Shown here one piece after another: positions 55,286-64,000 of a stretch of 64,000 nucleotides of DNA. Position 1 is the first letter of the stretch; every line of letters starts with the position of its first letter. The notes under the pieces were generated by a model. The model was not told the DNA's origin, did not search any database, and saw only the letters and a list, made by a program, of their open reading frames with translations. The position numbers were made by a program, and so were the translations under genes. This DNA is from Paenibacillus alginolyticus DSM 5050 = NBRC 15375 (lineage in GTDB: Bacteria > Bacillota > Bacilli > Paenibacillales > NBRC-103111), in the NCBI RefSeq assembly GCF_000422905.1, contig NZ_AUGY01000033.1:1-64000 (forward strand). Reading direction: 5' to 3'.

Positions 55286-55855
55286 TTATTCAGAAGTTTT
55301 CAAAATATCATGATCAACGTATCTTTCCCCATTCATTTCGCTTATGACATTTATCGCCACTCTAGCTCCGTCACCGGCGGTGATGATGGCATGTACGCTA
55401 ACGCCAGCTGCTGTACCTGCTGCCCAAATACCATCGAAACTTGTTTGGCCATTTGTATCAACCTCAATGATCGTCTTAATTCGCGGTTCGGTTGCTGGTT
55501 TTGTTTTCAAGCCCAAATGTTCCGCAAGCTCTGTTAAAGCTCCTGTTGCAATAATGATATATGCAGCTTCATGTTGTCCGATATTGGTTTCAATGCGAAA
55601 ACCTGCATCTATTTTAACGATATTTTGAACCTTCTCTTCCTGCAATGCAGCGCCAAATTTAACGGCCTGTTTCTTCCCAATATCGATAAGATCAGGGCCG
55701 GATATTTCTTCAATACCATAATAATTTTCAAGCCAAGCCCTTTTTGTCATGCTTTTGTCATTATGGAGGAGTAAAGTATTCTTTCCTGCTTTTGCTGCAA
55801 ACAATGCTGCACTTGCTCCAGCCGGACCTGCGCCAATCACTGCGATATCATACAT
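55286..55855 (-). CDS. Short FAD-dependent oxidoreductase, thioredoxin-reductase-like FAD domain only
   Basis: A 189-residue protein with the FAD motif IAVIGAGPAGASAALFAAKA at the N-terminus and TSFDGIWAAGTAAGVSVHA at the C-terminus, as in thioredoxin reductases. These are about 310 residues long; here the NADPH domain and its redox CxxC are missing and the two FAD halves are joined directly. It may be a small stand-alone FAD protein that needs a partner, or an oxidase. The frame is clean with a ribosome site (GGAGTTGTTGAT), so it looks functional. An inverted repeat upstream may be its operator. Confidence 0.8.
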   Translation of the reverse strand: MYDIAVIGAGPAGASAALFAAKAGKNTLLLHNDKSMTKRAWLENYYGIEEISGPDLIDIGKKQAVKFGAALQEEKVQNIVKIDAGFRIETNIGQHEAAYIIIATGALTELAEHLGLKTKPATEPRIKTIIEVDTNGQTSFDGIWAAGTAAGVSVHAIITAGDGARVAINVISEMNGERYVDHDILKTSE

Positions 55856-55892
55856 ATCAACAACTCCTTCGAATGTGGTTAATTTAGTTTAA

Positions 55893-55929
55893 ATTATCTC
55901 AAATTTAAGATTCTTAGTTATGAGATAAT
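55893..55929. promoter_or_regulatory. 9-bp inverted repeat upstream of the FAD oxidoreductase
   Basis: ATTATCTCA and TGAGATAAT are exact complements separated by 19 bases, starting 38 bases ahead of the oxidoreductase gene on the minus strand. The DNA around is very AT-rich (promoter-like). Possible repressor site. Confidence 0.4.
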
Positions 55930-56333
55930 AATAGGCTTTATAAAGTGAAAAGTCAATAGGTATTTTATTAGCAATGGAAAGAACTAACTTAGTTTTGGTG
56001 GTTATAAATTAATCATGTTTGTACTAGGAACCGATAAAATACGTATGATAGGAGTTAAAGAAATAAAACATGAGTTTTAAGGGGAAATGTTCTCATTCAA
56101 AGAATCCGAGTATGCCCTTATAAACAACTTTATGGTTAGTATTATTTTTTAAAATTATAATTAATGTGATTAACCTCTCGAGATGGGAGGTTTTTTCGTT
56201 TAAGCATTAATAAATTCCCACCCCATACTTACTCCAATGTTACTAACTGACAACTTTTTCAGTTCTTATAAAGACTTTTGTTTCCTTGTATAATAGCAGT
56301 GAACGAATACAGTTTATGGATGGAGGGCTGAAA
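55930..56333. other. Gene-free AT-rich region
   Basis: No ORF supported. It contains a hairpin terminator at 56172-56196 and TATAAT at 56289-56294, a probable -10 box for the aldo/keto reductase. Confidence 0.45.
56172..56196 (+). terminator. Hairpin terminator
   Basis: AACCTC pairs with GAGGTT over nine bases and is followed by TTTT on the plus strand. Confidence 0.65.
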
Positions 56334-57305
56334 GTGAACTTTAGAACTCTTGGAAAAACGGGATTACAGATATCGGAAATCGGGTATGGTGCATGGGGCA
56401 TCGGCAAAACGGCTTGGATCGGTGCATCCGACGATGAATCGATCGATGCGCTGAATCGTTCCATTGAGCTGGGGCTGAATTTTATCGATACAGCCTTGGG
56501 TTATGGAGACGGTCACAGTGAAAGACTGGTCGGGCAAGTTGTAAAAGCCCACGATAAGCCAATTTATGTGGCTACCAAAATACCTCCAAAAAATAGACAA
56601 TGGCCTGCTCGGGACGGGGTTCCTGTGGAAGAAGCGTTCACTGCAGAGCATGTTATTGCTAGTACAGAGCAAAGTTTGCGAAATCTGGGCTTGGATACGA
56701 TCGATGTGCAGCAGTTTCATGTCTGGTCGGACGAGTGGGTTGGTCAAGGAGATTGGCTGGAAGGGATCCGCAAACTTAAAGAGCAAGGTAAAATCCGCCA
56801 TTTTGGCGTATCGATTAATGATCATCAACCGAACAACGCCATCAAGTTGATAGAATCTGGGCTTGTAGATACAGTACAGGTCATTTATAACATTTTTGAT
56901 CAAAGCCCTGAGGATCAACTGCTGCCTGCCTGTGCCGAGCATAATATCGGTGTCATTGTCAGAGTTTCGCTGGATGAAGGCGGCTTGACGGGGCGAATTA
57001 CCCCGGATACGACGTTCAGTGAGGGTGACTTCCGCAATAACTATTTCCGAGGTGACCGCAAACAGCAGGTGTATGAACGTGTTCAGAAGATCGCTTCCGA
57101 TCTGGATATTTCCATTGATAACATGCCGGAAATCGCACTGCGGTACGTGCTCAGCCATCCTGTTGTTTCAACAGTCATTCCGGGGATGCGCTCAGTTCGT
57201 AATGTGGAGAATAATATGCGGGTTGGAGATGGGCAAGGATTAACAAAGGAACAAATCGAGAAGCTCAAGCCGCATCGCTGGATTCGGGATTTCTATAGAG
57301 GTTGA
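56334..57305 (+). CDS. Aldo/keto reductase
   Basis: 323 residues from the GTG at 56334, which has TGGAGGG upstream; earlier in-frame ATGs overlap that site. The AKR barrel is clear: [37 protein letters not shown] with catalytic Asp and Tyr, the Lys strand YVATKIPP, and the cofactor-binding end [20 protein letters not shown]. It reduces carbonyls with NADPH; the substrate is unknown. Single gene followed by a terminator. Confidence 0.92.
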   Translation: MNFRTLGKTGLQISEIGYGAWGIGKTAWIGASDDESIDALNRSIELGLNFIDTALGYGDGHSERLVGQVVKAHDKPIYVATKIPPKNRQWPARDGVPVEEAFTAEHVIASTEQSLRNLGLDTIDVQQFHVWSDEWVGQGDWLEGIRKLKEQGKIRHFGVSINDHQPNNAIKLIESGLVDTVQVIYNIFDQSPEDQLLPACAEHNIGVIVRVSLDEGGLTGRITPDTTFSEGDFRNNYFRGDRKQQVYERVQKIASDLDISIDNMPEIALRYVLSHPVVSTVIPGMRSVRNVENNMRVGDGQGLTKEQIEKLKPHRWIRDFYRG

Positions 57306-57321
57306 TTCATTAATGAATAAG

Positions 57322-57355
57322 CGGTTAATCCTTTAGGGGATTAGCCGTTTTTTTA
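57322..57355 (+). terminator. Terminator of the aldo/keto reductase gene
   Basis: CGGTTAATCC pairs with GGATTAGCCG (one mismatch), followed by seven T. Confidence 0.85.
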
Positions 57356-57490
57356 TACCAATTTGTCAGTCTACCAAGCTTAAAATTCCGGAACCGAATG
57401 TCCAACTGACGTTAGGGTATGATTGCCTATACATTCTGGAAAAGATGATATAATAAGACTACTAAATAGGTGCCTATGAAAGGAGAAGTC

Positions 57491-57880
57491 ATGGACGGAA
57501 TCAAAATTAATTATGAATCTATAGATGCATATATTTCTATGTTTCCACCAGATGTTCAGGAGATCCTTAACAGATTAAGAGACGTAATCAAAGAGTCGGC
57601 TCCAGGTGCAGAGGAAAAGATCAGTTATCAAATGCTTACGTTTGCTTTACATGGAAACTTAGTACATTTCGCCGCTTATAAAAATCATATCGGATTTTAT
57701 CCAGCAGCTAGCGGAATTGAAGCTTTTAAAGATGAGTTATCCCAATATAAAGGAGCAAAAGGATCCGTGCAATTTCCAATAGAAAAGCCGCTTCCTTATG
57801 ATTTAATAAGTAGGATTGTTAAATATAGGGTGGCTGAGAATCTAAGGAAAGCAGAGGGTAAATCGAAAAAGTTGAAGTAA
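57491..57880 (+). CDS. DUF1801 protein (YdhG/Fra-like)
   Basis: 129 residues from ATG 57491, behind AAAGGAG. Family pattern: YISMFPPDVQEILNRLRDVI, AEEKISYQMLTFALHGNLVH, FAAYKNHIGFYPAASGI and LPYDLISRIVKYRVAEN. A member in B. subtilis (YdhG) has been called a frataxin-like iron chaperone; the role here is inferred from that. Cytosolic, single gene. Confidence 0.88.
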   Translation: MDGIKINYESIDAYISMFPPDVQEILNRLRDVIKESAPGAEEKISYQMLTFALHGNLVHFAAYKNHIGFYPAASGIEAFKDELSQYKGAKGSVQFPIEKPLPYDLISRIVKYRVAENLRKAEGKSKKLK

Positions 57881-58034
57881 CTTTGCCTAGTATATCGAAT
57901 GTCATTTTATATCGAATTTTTGAATATTTTGAATAATATTTTTATTGTATAAAAAAACCATTAAAAGTATAATTTCTTTAATGGATTTTTCCATTTGACT
58001 AGACATTCTTTTCAAACAAAGGGGAGGAAATACA

Positions 58035-58124
58035 ATGAAAAATTGGAAAAATTGGATACTTATGATTTTGGTTCTGACAGCCATGGTTTATTCATCCGTT
58101 GTATCGCAACCTTGGGCGCCATAA
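58035..58124 (+). CDS. 29-residue exported or membrane peptide
   Basis: A short ORF with an excellent ribosome site (GGGGAGG, 7 bases before ATG 58035). The peptide begins MKNWKNW, continues with a hydrophobic stretch LMILVLTAMVYSSVV and ends SQPWAP. It looks like a tiny signal-peptide-like or single-pass membrane peptide. A terminator follows at once, so it has a short transcript of its own or is attenuated before the DUF5317 gene. Function unknown; a secreted signalling peptide is one possibility. It is too short for usual gene finders. Confidence 0.6.
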   Translation: MKNWKNWILMILVLTAMVYSSVVSQPWAP

Positions 58125-58128
58125 TCCC

Positions 58129-58160
58129 AAAAAGGAGCTAGGCGAAACCTAGTTCCTTTT
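58129..58160 (+). terminator. Terminator between the small peptide and the DUF5317 gene
   Basis: AAAAGGAGCTAGG pairs with CCTAGTTCCTTTT (one G-T pair), loop CGAAA, T-rich end. It starts 4 bases after the peptide stop. Confidence 0.85.
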
Positions 58161-58187
58161 CACTTTTAAATAAAGGAATGAACAAAT

Positions 58188-58700
58188 ATGATCTACTTTA
58201 TACTTGCAGGTATTATACTTTGTCTCATGTTGAAACGTAATTTATTGACAATTGTGAATTCCTTTGCAGCATTTAGAATGCCTTATTTACTGATCGGTAC
58301 CTTTGCGTTTCAAATTTTTGTTTATTGGTTGAGTATTCGAACGGGGCGCAATTATTCTATTCTGCTTGAACTCTCTTTCGCTGTAATGATCGCAAGTCTA
58401 TGGATGAACAGGCATTTACCAGGCATTATTTTTATATGCTTTGGGGCTGTGTTTAATCTAATAGCGCTTATTATACACGGTGGATTAATGCCGGTATCAG
58501 AGAAGGCTATGATGATGTCTGGGTTTAATGGTTCTTCTCTTGATACAGACAATCCTCGACATCAATTAATGAATACATCCCATTTTTGGTGGTTGGGAGA
58601 TTGGATTCCTTTTTTCAATCATGCGATAAGTATAGGGGATATTTTTGTAGGTTCCGGCTTTATTCGATTTCTATTAGGAACCGCTTCAAAGAGGGAGTAG
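58188..58700 (+). CDS. DUF5317 membrane protein
   Basis: A 170-residue protein with about four hydrophobic segments and the DUF5317 features HGGLMPVSEKAMMMSGF, NPRHQLMNTSHFWWLGDWIP and IGDIFVGSGFIRFLLG. The function of this family is unknown. The next gene, a cyclic di-GMP protein, begins 1 base after its stop, so the two are co-translated and may act together in the membrane. Confidence 0.85.
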   Translation: MIYFILAGIILCLMLKRNLLTIVNSFAAFRMPYLLIGTFAFQIFVYWLSIRTGRNYSILLELSFAVMIASLWMNRHLPGIIFICFGAVFNLIALIIHGGLMPVSEKAMMMSGFNGSSLDTDNPRHQLMNTSHFWWLGDWIPFFNHAISIGDIFVGSGFIRFLLGTASKRE

Positions 58701-58701
58701 C

Positions 58702-61047
58702 ATGAAGGACAAAAACTGGTACACCATGGTATTATTCTTGACCGGAATATATACACTCTATATCGGCTTCGGATTTATTCAGTCCAATAAGGATTGGAAA
58801 TCTATAATTATAATTTGCTTAATATTAATAGTTGATCTGTTTCCGACAAAGTTGCCAAATGGACTTTGGTACAGCGTTGGAACACTAAGTATTCTTTATT
58901 TAACGTATTCAAAAGGTATCTCAGCAAGCACGGTTCCGATCATACTCAGTACATTAATGTTTTTTTTGGTAGCTAGCAAACCTTTCTATAAAATTAACTG
59001 GTATCGCTTGTTTTCAACTTTAGGGATGTACTTTATTAGTATGGTATGTTCGGCGATTACATTGAAATTTATGAATCAATTACCACTCATCGTTCAAATT
59101 CTGGGTATTACCTTCGTTTTTGAAAATGTTAACTTTTTATTACTTGCGGGAATCATGAAGTTTGTAAATAAAGCTCCGTTTTTCAATAAAATAGCGTTAA
59201 AGCAAATTTATTTATTTCATGTTTGCATACTATCCATTCCTTTGTATCATCTAGTTCAGTCTACGAATGCAATTGATCTTCTTACTGAGACAATGATTAC
59301 TGCCTTTCTCATGCTAGTTATTAACTTCCTAATCACAGCCTATAACAAACATATCTATAAAATAGAAGAAAGCAAACAACGCTACCAGTCTTTATTTGAC
59401 CGTAATCCAGATATTGTTTTTACATTAGATCTATCTGGTAAGGTTACGAGCATTAACCCAATGTTAGAAAAATTACTTGGCTATTCTCCGGAGTCTATAT
59501 TGGATGTTAATTTATTTGAATATGTGATTTCTACAGGGAAACAAGAAGCTCTACATCATATAGAACAATTATTGCTGGGAAATCCACAGCAATTTACAAT
59601 GGGCTTTTCGACGAAAGATGGTTCTGGCCGTGAACTGTTCATAACTTGTGGTCCGACTGTAGTGAACGATCAAATAGTTGGGGTCTATGGAATTGCTAAG
59701 GATATTACCGAGCAAAAGCAAGCAGAACAGATTATTCATAGAATGGCGTACTTCGATGAAATAACCGGGCTTCCGAACCGGAGCAACTTTCAAGAGTGTA
59801 TGGCGGAAACACTGGAAAAGACTAGCGACAACTCCTTAGCAGGATTAATGTTTCTGGATCTAGATAAATTCAAACAAGTAAATGATACGATGGGGCATCA
59901 TATAGGTGATCTTCTTTTAGTTGATGTGTCCAAACGCATTATCCAATCCGTTCCGCAAGGATCTATCGTATCTAGGCTGGGGGGCGATGAATTTACGATT
60001 ATTTTTCCGAATCTAAGTCATACAGAAGAGGTCATACCCATTGCCGATGCGATCTTACGAGCATTAGCCGAACCTTTTTATTTGAATAATAGAGAATTAT
60101 ATATAACGACCAGCATAGGGATTTGTGTATACCCTGACCATGGAATTGATGTGGAGACACTGATCAAAAATGCAGATGCCTCTATGTATCGTGCCAAAGA
60201 ATCCGGTGGAAACACCTACAGCGTATATTCTAAAAATATTCAAGAGCTTAATGAAACCAAGCACAAGATACATTCTAACTTGCACAAAGCAATTGAGCGC
60301 GAAGAATTTTATTTGCATTTTCAACCGAAGATCGATTTGACTACTGATAAAATAAACGGAGTAGAGGCCCTTATTCGATGGGAAAATCAAGAATTGGGAC
60401 CTATGTCGCCCGTTCAGTTTATTCCGATCGCTGAGGAGAGTGGCTTGATCCTGCCCATCGGGGAATGGGTGTTAAGGACGGCATGTAAGCAGAATAAAGC
60501 TTGGCAGGATGCAGGCTTCCCTCCTATTGTGATGTCGGTTAATCTTTCCTCGATTCAATTGCAGAATGAGCATTTAGTCCGTACGATTGGGCAAATTTTG
60601 CGGATGACGGAGCTAGATCCTCAGTGGCTGGAAATCGAGATAACGGAGAGCATGCTGCTGCAGAATACCCAACATACGATGAAGGTGCTTGAAGAAATAA
60701 AAGAGCTCGGTATCTCTATTTCCATCGATGATTTTGGAGTGGGTTACTCATCACTTAGCTATTTGAAGCATTTTTCATTTGATTATTTGAAAATGGACAA
60801 GTCTTTTATTGATAACTTAAACATGTCTCCAAAAGACGAATTGATTATAAGCGGTATTATCAAATTGGCACATAGCTTAAACATGAAAGTTATCGCCGAA
60901 GGGGTCGAATCGAGTGAACAGCTTTCTTACTTGCGTGAGCAAGGTTGTGATGGCGTTCAAGGGTATTTGATTAGTAAACCTTTGTCGGCAGAGGATTTTA
61001 TTGAGCGGGCGTGGTCTCTAAAAAATGAGAGATCACATAATATCTAG
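58702..61047 (+). CDS. Membrane PAS-GGDEF-EAL cyclic di-GMP protein
   Basis: 781 residues. Seven or so hydrophobic segments (about 8-215), a PAS domain (about 225-345), GGDEF (FDEITGLPNR, LDLDKFKQVNDTMGHHIGD, RLGGDEF) and EAL (VEALIRWENQ, VNLSSIQ, EIEITES, IDDFGVGYSSL, LKMDKSF, IAEGVES, QGYLISKP). Both catalytic cores keep their key residues, so it could both make and degrade cyclic di-GMP, with the membrane part or PAS deciding. It is coupled to DUF5317. Confidence 0.93.
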   Translation: MKDKNWYTMVLFLTGIYTLYIGFGFIQSNKDWKSIIIICLILIVDLFPTKLPNGLWYSVGTLSILYLTYSKGISASTVPIILSTLMFFLVASKPFYKINWYRLFSTLGMYFISMVCSAITLKFMNQLPLIVQILGITFVFENVNFLLLAGIMKFVNKAPFFNKIALKQIYLFHVCILSIPLYHLVQSTNAIDLLTETMITAFLMLVINFLITAYNKHIYKIEESKQRYQSLFDRNPDIVFTLDLSGKVTSINPMLEKLLGYSPESILDVNLFEYVISTGKQEALHHIEQLLLGNPQQFTMGFSTKDGSGRELFITCGPTVVNDQIVGVYGIAKDITEQKQAEQIIHRMAYFDEITGLPNRSNFQECMAETLEKTSDNSLAGLMFLDLDKFKQVNDTMGHHIGDLLLVDVSKRIIQSVPQGSIVSRLGGDEFTIIFPNLSHTEEVIPIADAILRALAEPFYLNNRELYITTSIGICVYPDHGIDVETLIKNADASMYRAKESGGNTYSVYSKNIQELNETKHKIHSNLHKAIEREEFYLHFQPKIDLTTDKINGVEALIRWENQELGPMSPVQFIPIAEESGLILPIGEWVLRTACKQNKAWQDAGFPPIVMSVNLSSIQLQNEHLVRTIGQILRMTELDPQWLEIEITESMLLQNTQHTMKVLEEIKELGISISIDDFGVGYSSLSYLKHFSFDYLKMDKSFIDNLNMSPKDELIISGIIKLAHSLNMKVIAEGVESSEQLSYLREQGCDGVQGYLISKPLSAEDFIERAWSLKNERSHNI

Positions 61048-61068
61048 ATTTTATATAAGATTTTAACC

Positions 61069-61107
61069 ACCGTCTGTATCACGATTTAATGTGAATGGAC
61101 GGTTTTT
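61069..61107 (+). terminator. Terminator after the GGDEF-EAL gene
   Basis: ACCGTC pairs with GACGGT over a long loop and is followed by TTTTTC. Confidence 0.7.
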
Positions 61108-61173
61108 CTTGTTCAAATCTCTATTATTAATGTGATAAACTAACCTTACAAAGTTACATTTTCCGGAGGAATT

Positions 61174-63612
61174 ATGAACGATCTAGCAAGAAAGTTGGAG
61201 CTCGCGCTGAAAGAAATTGAACGATTGAATCAGGAGAATTTTCAACTGAAGCAAAAGCTTGCTGTTATTTCAAAAGATGATTCTGAGGTTGTTAATTTGA
61301 ATCTTCCTCAAGATGCTATTGTGATGAATGAACCAATCGTTAAGATAGAACTCGAAAAGGGCAACGTCCATAATTACTCTACACCGAGTGAAAAGATTGC
61401 GTTATTTCGCAGTCTTTTTCGTGGTCGTGAAGACGTTTATCCAAACAGATGGGAAAGTAAAACGGGAAAATCTGGGTACTCTCCAGTATGTGGTAACGAA
61501 TGGTCATTTGTTTGTAAGAAACCTCAGATCAAATGCTCAGACTGCTCCCATAAAGAGTTTCTCCCTGTAACGGATGAGATCGTATCACATCATCTTGATG
61601 CAAAGATTAACCGTACGATTGGTGTTTATCCAATGCTGCAGGATGAAACTTGTTGGTTTCTAGCAATTGATTTTGATAAACAAGATTGGAAACAGGATGT
61701 AGCCGCCGTCATAACAACTTGTGAAGAACTTCAGATTCCTGCTTCGTTGGAACGCTCCCGTTCGGGAAATGGGGGGCATGTATGGATATTTTTTGATCAG
61801 CCTATTGAAGCAAGTTTGGCACGGAAATTCGGATGTGCTCTTTTAACCAGGACGATGGAAAATAGATATGAGCTTGGTTTGGACTCCTATGATCGTCTTT
61901 TTCCTAACCAAGATACGCTTCCAAGAGGTGGATTTGGCAATTTGATAGCTCTACCTTTGCAAGGAGGCCCTCGAAAAGAAGGGAATAGTGTTTTTGTAGA
62001 TAGGGATTTTATTCCGTATGAAGATCAATGGAGTTTTTTATCAGGTTTAAGGAAAATGAGTATTTCTCAAGTAGAAACTAAACTGAAGCAGATTACAAGA
62101 AATTCAAAGGTTTTAAACGTGGGTCTTTGGGAAGAGGAAACAGAAGAGGATAGACCATGGGAATTAAAGCAAATGAATTTGGACGTAGAAGAAATGGATA
62201 TGATACTGCCATCGAAGGTTCATATCACTTTATCTAATATGATCTATATTGAAAAGAACGGATTATCAGGTAAAGCAATTAATCGTATTAGGCAGCTCGC
62301 ATCCTTTCAAAATCCAGATTTTTATAAAACACAAGCAATGCGGTTGCCTACTTATGGCAAACCTCGCGTCATCGGATGTGCAGAAGACTTTCCTAAGCAT
62401 ATTGCTTTGCCCAGAGGGTGTCTCCATTTAGTCATTAATTTGTTAAATAAGTACAATGTTGAATGTTCGATAACCGATGAGAGAAATAAGGGGTTAGAGG
62501 TAGATATACAGTTTTCAGGTCAACTCTCAATCCTGCAGGATACAGCGGCGAGATCAATTTTAGCTCATGATACAGGTATTCTCTCTGCTACAACGGCTTT
62601 TGGAAAAACGGTAGTTGCAGCATCAATTATTGCTTCGAGAAAAGTAAATACCCTAGTGTTGGTACATCGCCGTGAATTGATGGATCAGTGGAAGGAAAGA
62701 TTAAATACTTTTCTAAATCTGCAAACAAAAGATATTGGTGTCATTGGGGGCGGGAAGGAAAAACGAACGGGTGTTATCGATATTGCTGTCATTCAAAGCC
62801 TAAATAATAAAGGTCAAATAAAGGATTACTTAACAGAGTACGGGCAAATCATTGTAGACGAATGCCATCATGTTTCGGCTTTTAGCTTTGAGCAAGTATT
62901 GAAAAAGGCAAATGCCAAATATGTAGTTGGTTTAACGGCTACTCCAACCAGGCAAGATGGTCAACAACCTATTGTTCTTATGCAGTGCGGTCCGATTCGA
63001 ACTAGAATAGACGCGAAGTCACAAGCTTTAGTAAGGGGATTTGAACATAAAGTGTTGCCAAGGTATACATCTTTTCAATTGCCATCTCAGACGGTCAGTC
63101 CTTCTATTCAGACAATTTATCAGTTATTAGTAGAAGATGAAAAAAGGAATGAGATGATTTTTGACGATTTATTAAAATGTTTAGAACAAGGAAGATCACC
63201 GATCCTTCTAGCAGAACGAACAGCGCATGTAGAGTATTTTGAAAAGAAGCTTGAAAAGTTCGCTAAAAATGTGATTGTGTTACGAGGCGGTATGGGCAAA
63301 AAGCAGAGGGAAGCGATTAGGCAACGGATTGCGAGCATACCTGATAACGAAGAACGAGTTTTTATTGCAACGGGTAAATTGATTGGAGAAGGCTTCGATG
63401 ATGCTAGGCTGGATACGTTATTTTTAGTTCATCCAATCTCGTGGAAAGGAAGCTTGCAGCAATACGCAGGGAGATTACATCGGTCACATGCTAACAAACA
63501 AGATGTTCAAATTTATGATTATGTTGACATTCAGGTACCACTTCTCATGAGTATGTATAGAAAAAGGGTAAAAGGATACCGAACAATGGGGTATAGCGGG
63601 ATGGAATTGTAG
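61174..63612 (+). CDS. Archaeo-eukaryotic-type primase fused to SF2 helicase (TOTE-like)
   Basis: 812 residues from ATG 61174 behind GGAGGA. After a coiled coil (5-35) comes a primase-like domain (about 70-310): the metal-binding pair in FLAIDFDKQDW, the SGNGGHVWIFF motif and PRGGFGNLIALPLQ. A linker leads to a superfamily 2 helicase with ATTAFGKTVVAA, IIVDECHHVSA, VGLTATPTRQDG and LIGEGFDDARLDTLFLVH, ending in QYAGRLHRSH. This AEP-plus-helicase architecture is the one described for TOTE conflict systems and for mobile-element replication proteins. No nuclease or transposase gene is next to it in the window. Its role, defence or repair, is inferred. Confidence 0.8.
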   Translation: MNDLARKLELALKEIERLNQENFQLKQKLAVISKDDSEVVNLNLPQDAIVMNEPIVKIELEKGNVHNYSTPSEKIALFRSLFRGREDVYPNRWESKTGKSGYSPVCGNEWSFVCKKPQIKCSDCSHKEFLPVTDEIVSHHLDAKINRTIGVYPMLQDETCWFLAIDFDKQDWKQDVAAVITTCEELQIPASLERSRSGNGGHVWIFFDQPIEASLARKFGCALLTRTMENRYELGLDSYDRLFPNQDTLPRGGFGNLIALPLQGGPRKEGNSVFVDRDFIPYEDQWSFLSGLRKMSISQVETKLKQITRNSKVLNVGLWEEETEEDRPWELKQMNLDVEEMDMILPSKVHITLSNMIYIEKNGLSGKAINRIRQLASFQNPDFYKTQAMRLPTYGKPRVIGCAEDFPKHIALPRGCLHLVINLLNKYNVECSITDERNKGLEVDIQFSGQLSILQDTAARSILAHDTGILSATTAFGKTVVAASIIASRKVNTLVLVHRRELMDQWKERLNTFLNLQTKDIGVIGGGKEKRTGVIDIAVIQSLNNKGQIKDYLTEYGQIIVDECHHVSAFSFEQVLKKANAKYVVGLTATPTRQDGQQPIVLMQCGPIRTRIDAKSQALVRGFEHKVLPRYTSFQLPSQTVSPSIQTIYQLLVEDEKRNEMIFDDLLKCLEQGRSPILLAERTAHVEYFEKKLEKFAKNVIVLRGGMGKKQREAIRQRIASIPDNEERVFIATGKLIGEGFDDARLDTLFLVHPISWKGSLQQYAGRLHRSHANKQDVQIYDYVDIQVPLLMSMYRKRVKGYRTMGYSGMEL

Positions 63613-63656
63613 ATATGACAGAATAACCACCATAAATGAAAGGAAAGAAATTTACT

Positions 63657-64000
63657 ATGACCAAGATTTCAATACCGGAGCTTAAGAAACAATTAAAAAC
63701 TTATAAAGCTGAAGAGCTAGTCTCTATCATTATCGATTGTTATAAATCAAGTAGCGATGTAAAGAGCTATATTCATATGATGCTGGAGCCTGAAAGTACA
63801 GAAAATCAATTGTTTGATGCAGCCGAAAGGAAAATTTCGCAACAGTTTTTCCCTGACCGCGGCCATCCAAAGCTTAAATTGGCAGAAGCAAAAAAGGCTA
63901 TTTCTGAATTCAGCAAGCTTTGCAACAATCAAGCGAGAACGATAGAATTGATGATCTATTATGTAGAACTCGGTGTGAGTTTTACTAGCAGTTACGGAGA
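63657..64000 (+). CDS. DUF6155 family protein, N-terminal part
   Basis: The frame starts at ATG 63657 (AAAGGAAAG upstream) and runs off the window. It opens ISIPELKKQLKTYKAEELVS and has the DUF6155-like segment QQFFPDRGHPKLKLAEAKKA. The family is of unknown function. It lies 44 bases behind the primase-helicase gene and may be co-transcribed. Confidence 0.7.
   Translation, partial: MTKISIPELKKQLKTYKAEELVSIIIDCYKSSSDVKSYIHMMLEPESTENQLFDAAERKISQQFFPDRGHPKLKLAEAKKAISEFSKLCNNQARTIELMIYYVELGVSFTSSYG

Overview
The window looks like chromosomal DNA of a low-to-mid GC, spore-forming Firmicute of the Paenibacillaceae, most likely Paenibacillus or a close relative. The evidence is a spore transglutaminase next to a His-rich coat-like protein, bacillithiol synthesis (YojF/BshB2), YesM/YesN-type two-component control of a sugar ABC transporter, very large secreted glycoside hydrolases, SLH, cohesin and dockerin modules, and strong AGGAGG-type ribosome binding sites. 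This is inference from gene content; there is no rRNA, tRNA or CRISPR array in the window.

Layout. 1-4.8 kb: a transposase tail, a DeoR regulator with a histidine phosphatase, then debris (an NRPS condensation-domain remnant and a frameshifted zinc-type alcohol dehydrogenase) around an intact membrane GGDEF protein. 5.3-10.4 kb: a formaldehyde cassette (hxlR, hxlA, a relic of hxlB, zwf, gnd, a multiply frameshifted iron alcohol dehydrogenase) flanked by near-identical 21-bp repeats. 11-15.4 kb: a LytS-like kinase broken by one missing base with its regulator, then a PH-domain protein, a voltage-gated cation channel and a protein that resembles a pentameric ligand-gated channel. 15.8-23.5 kb: a defence and mobile-element zone with a serine-recombinase relic, an McrBC-type restriction pair, a toxin-antitoxin pair with a broken toxin, an IS relic and a second copy of the mcrC 3' end. 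24-30 kb: sulfur and thiol genes (cysD, a cysN with a decayed APS-kinase domain, yojF-bshB2, an acyl-CoA-dehydrogenase-like flavoprotein) plus a Fic protein. 30.4-31.9 kb: spore-coat genes.

32.3-52.9 kb is a carbohydrate region. A YesM/YesN pair lies next to a lipoprotein binding protein and two permeases, then an 1885-residue secreted clan-A glycoside hydrolase that carries both a cohesin and a dockerin, then a cohesin-SLH protein. Together these could form a small surface-anchored, self-linking enzyme assembly. Next comes a decayed nickel-pincer-cofactor operon (larC1, larB, 5'-truncated larE) fused at its promoter end to an SLH-gene fragment, then a GH42-like SLH protein that has lost its N-terminus to frameshifts.

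53-64 kb is mostly housekeeping and signalling: a GNAT acetyltransferase, an orphan GAPDH, DUF896, an FAD-only oxidoreductase, an aldo/keto reductase, a DUF1801 protein, a 29-residue exported peptide, DUF5317 with a PAS-GGDEF-EAL protein, a primase-helicase of the type found in TOTE conflict systems, and the start of a DUF6155 gene.

The number of frameshifted genes is high. Some are clear decay (internal deletions, several shifts); single-base cases such as the kinase at 11.6 kb could be sequencing errors.
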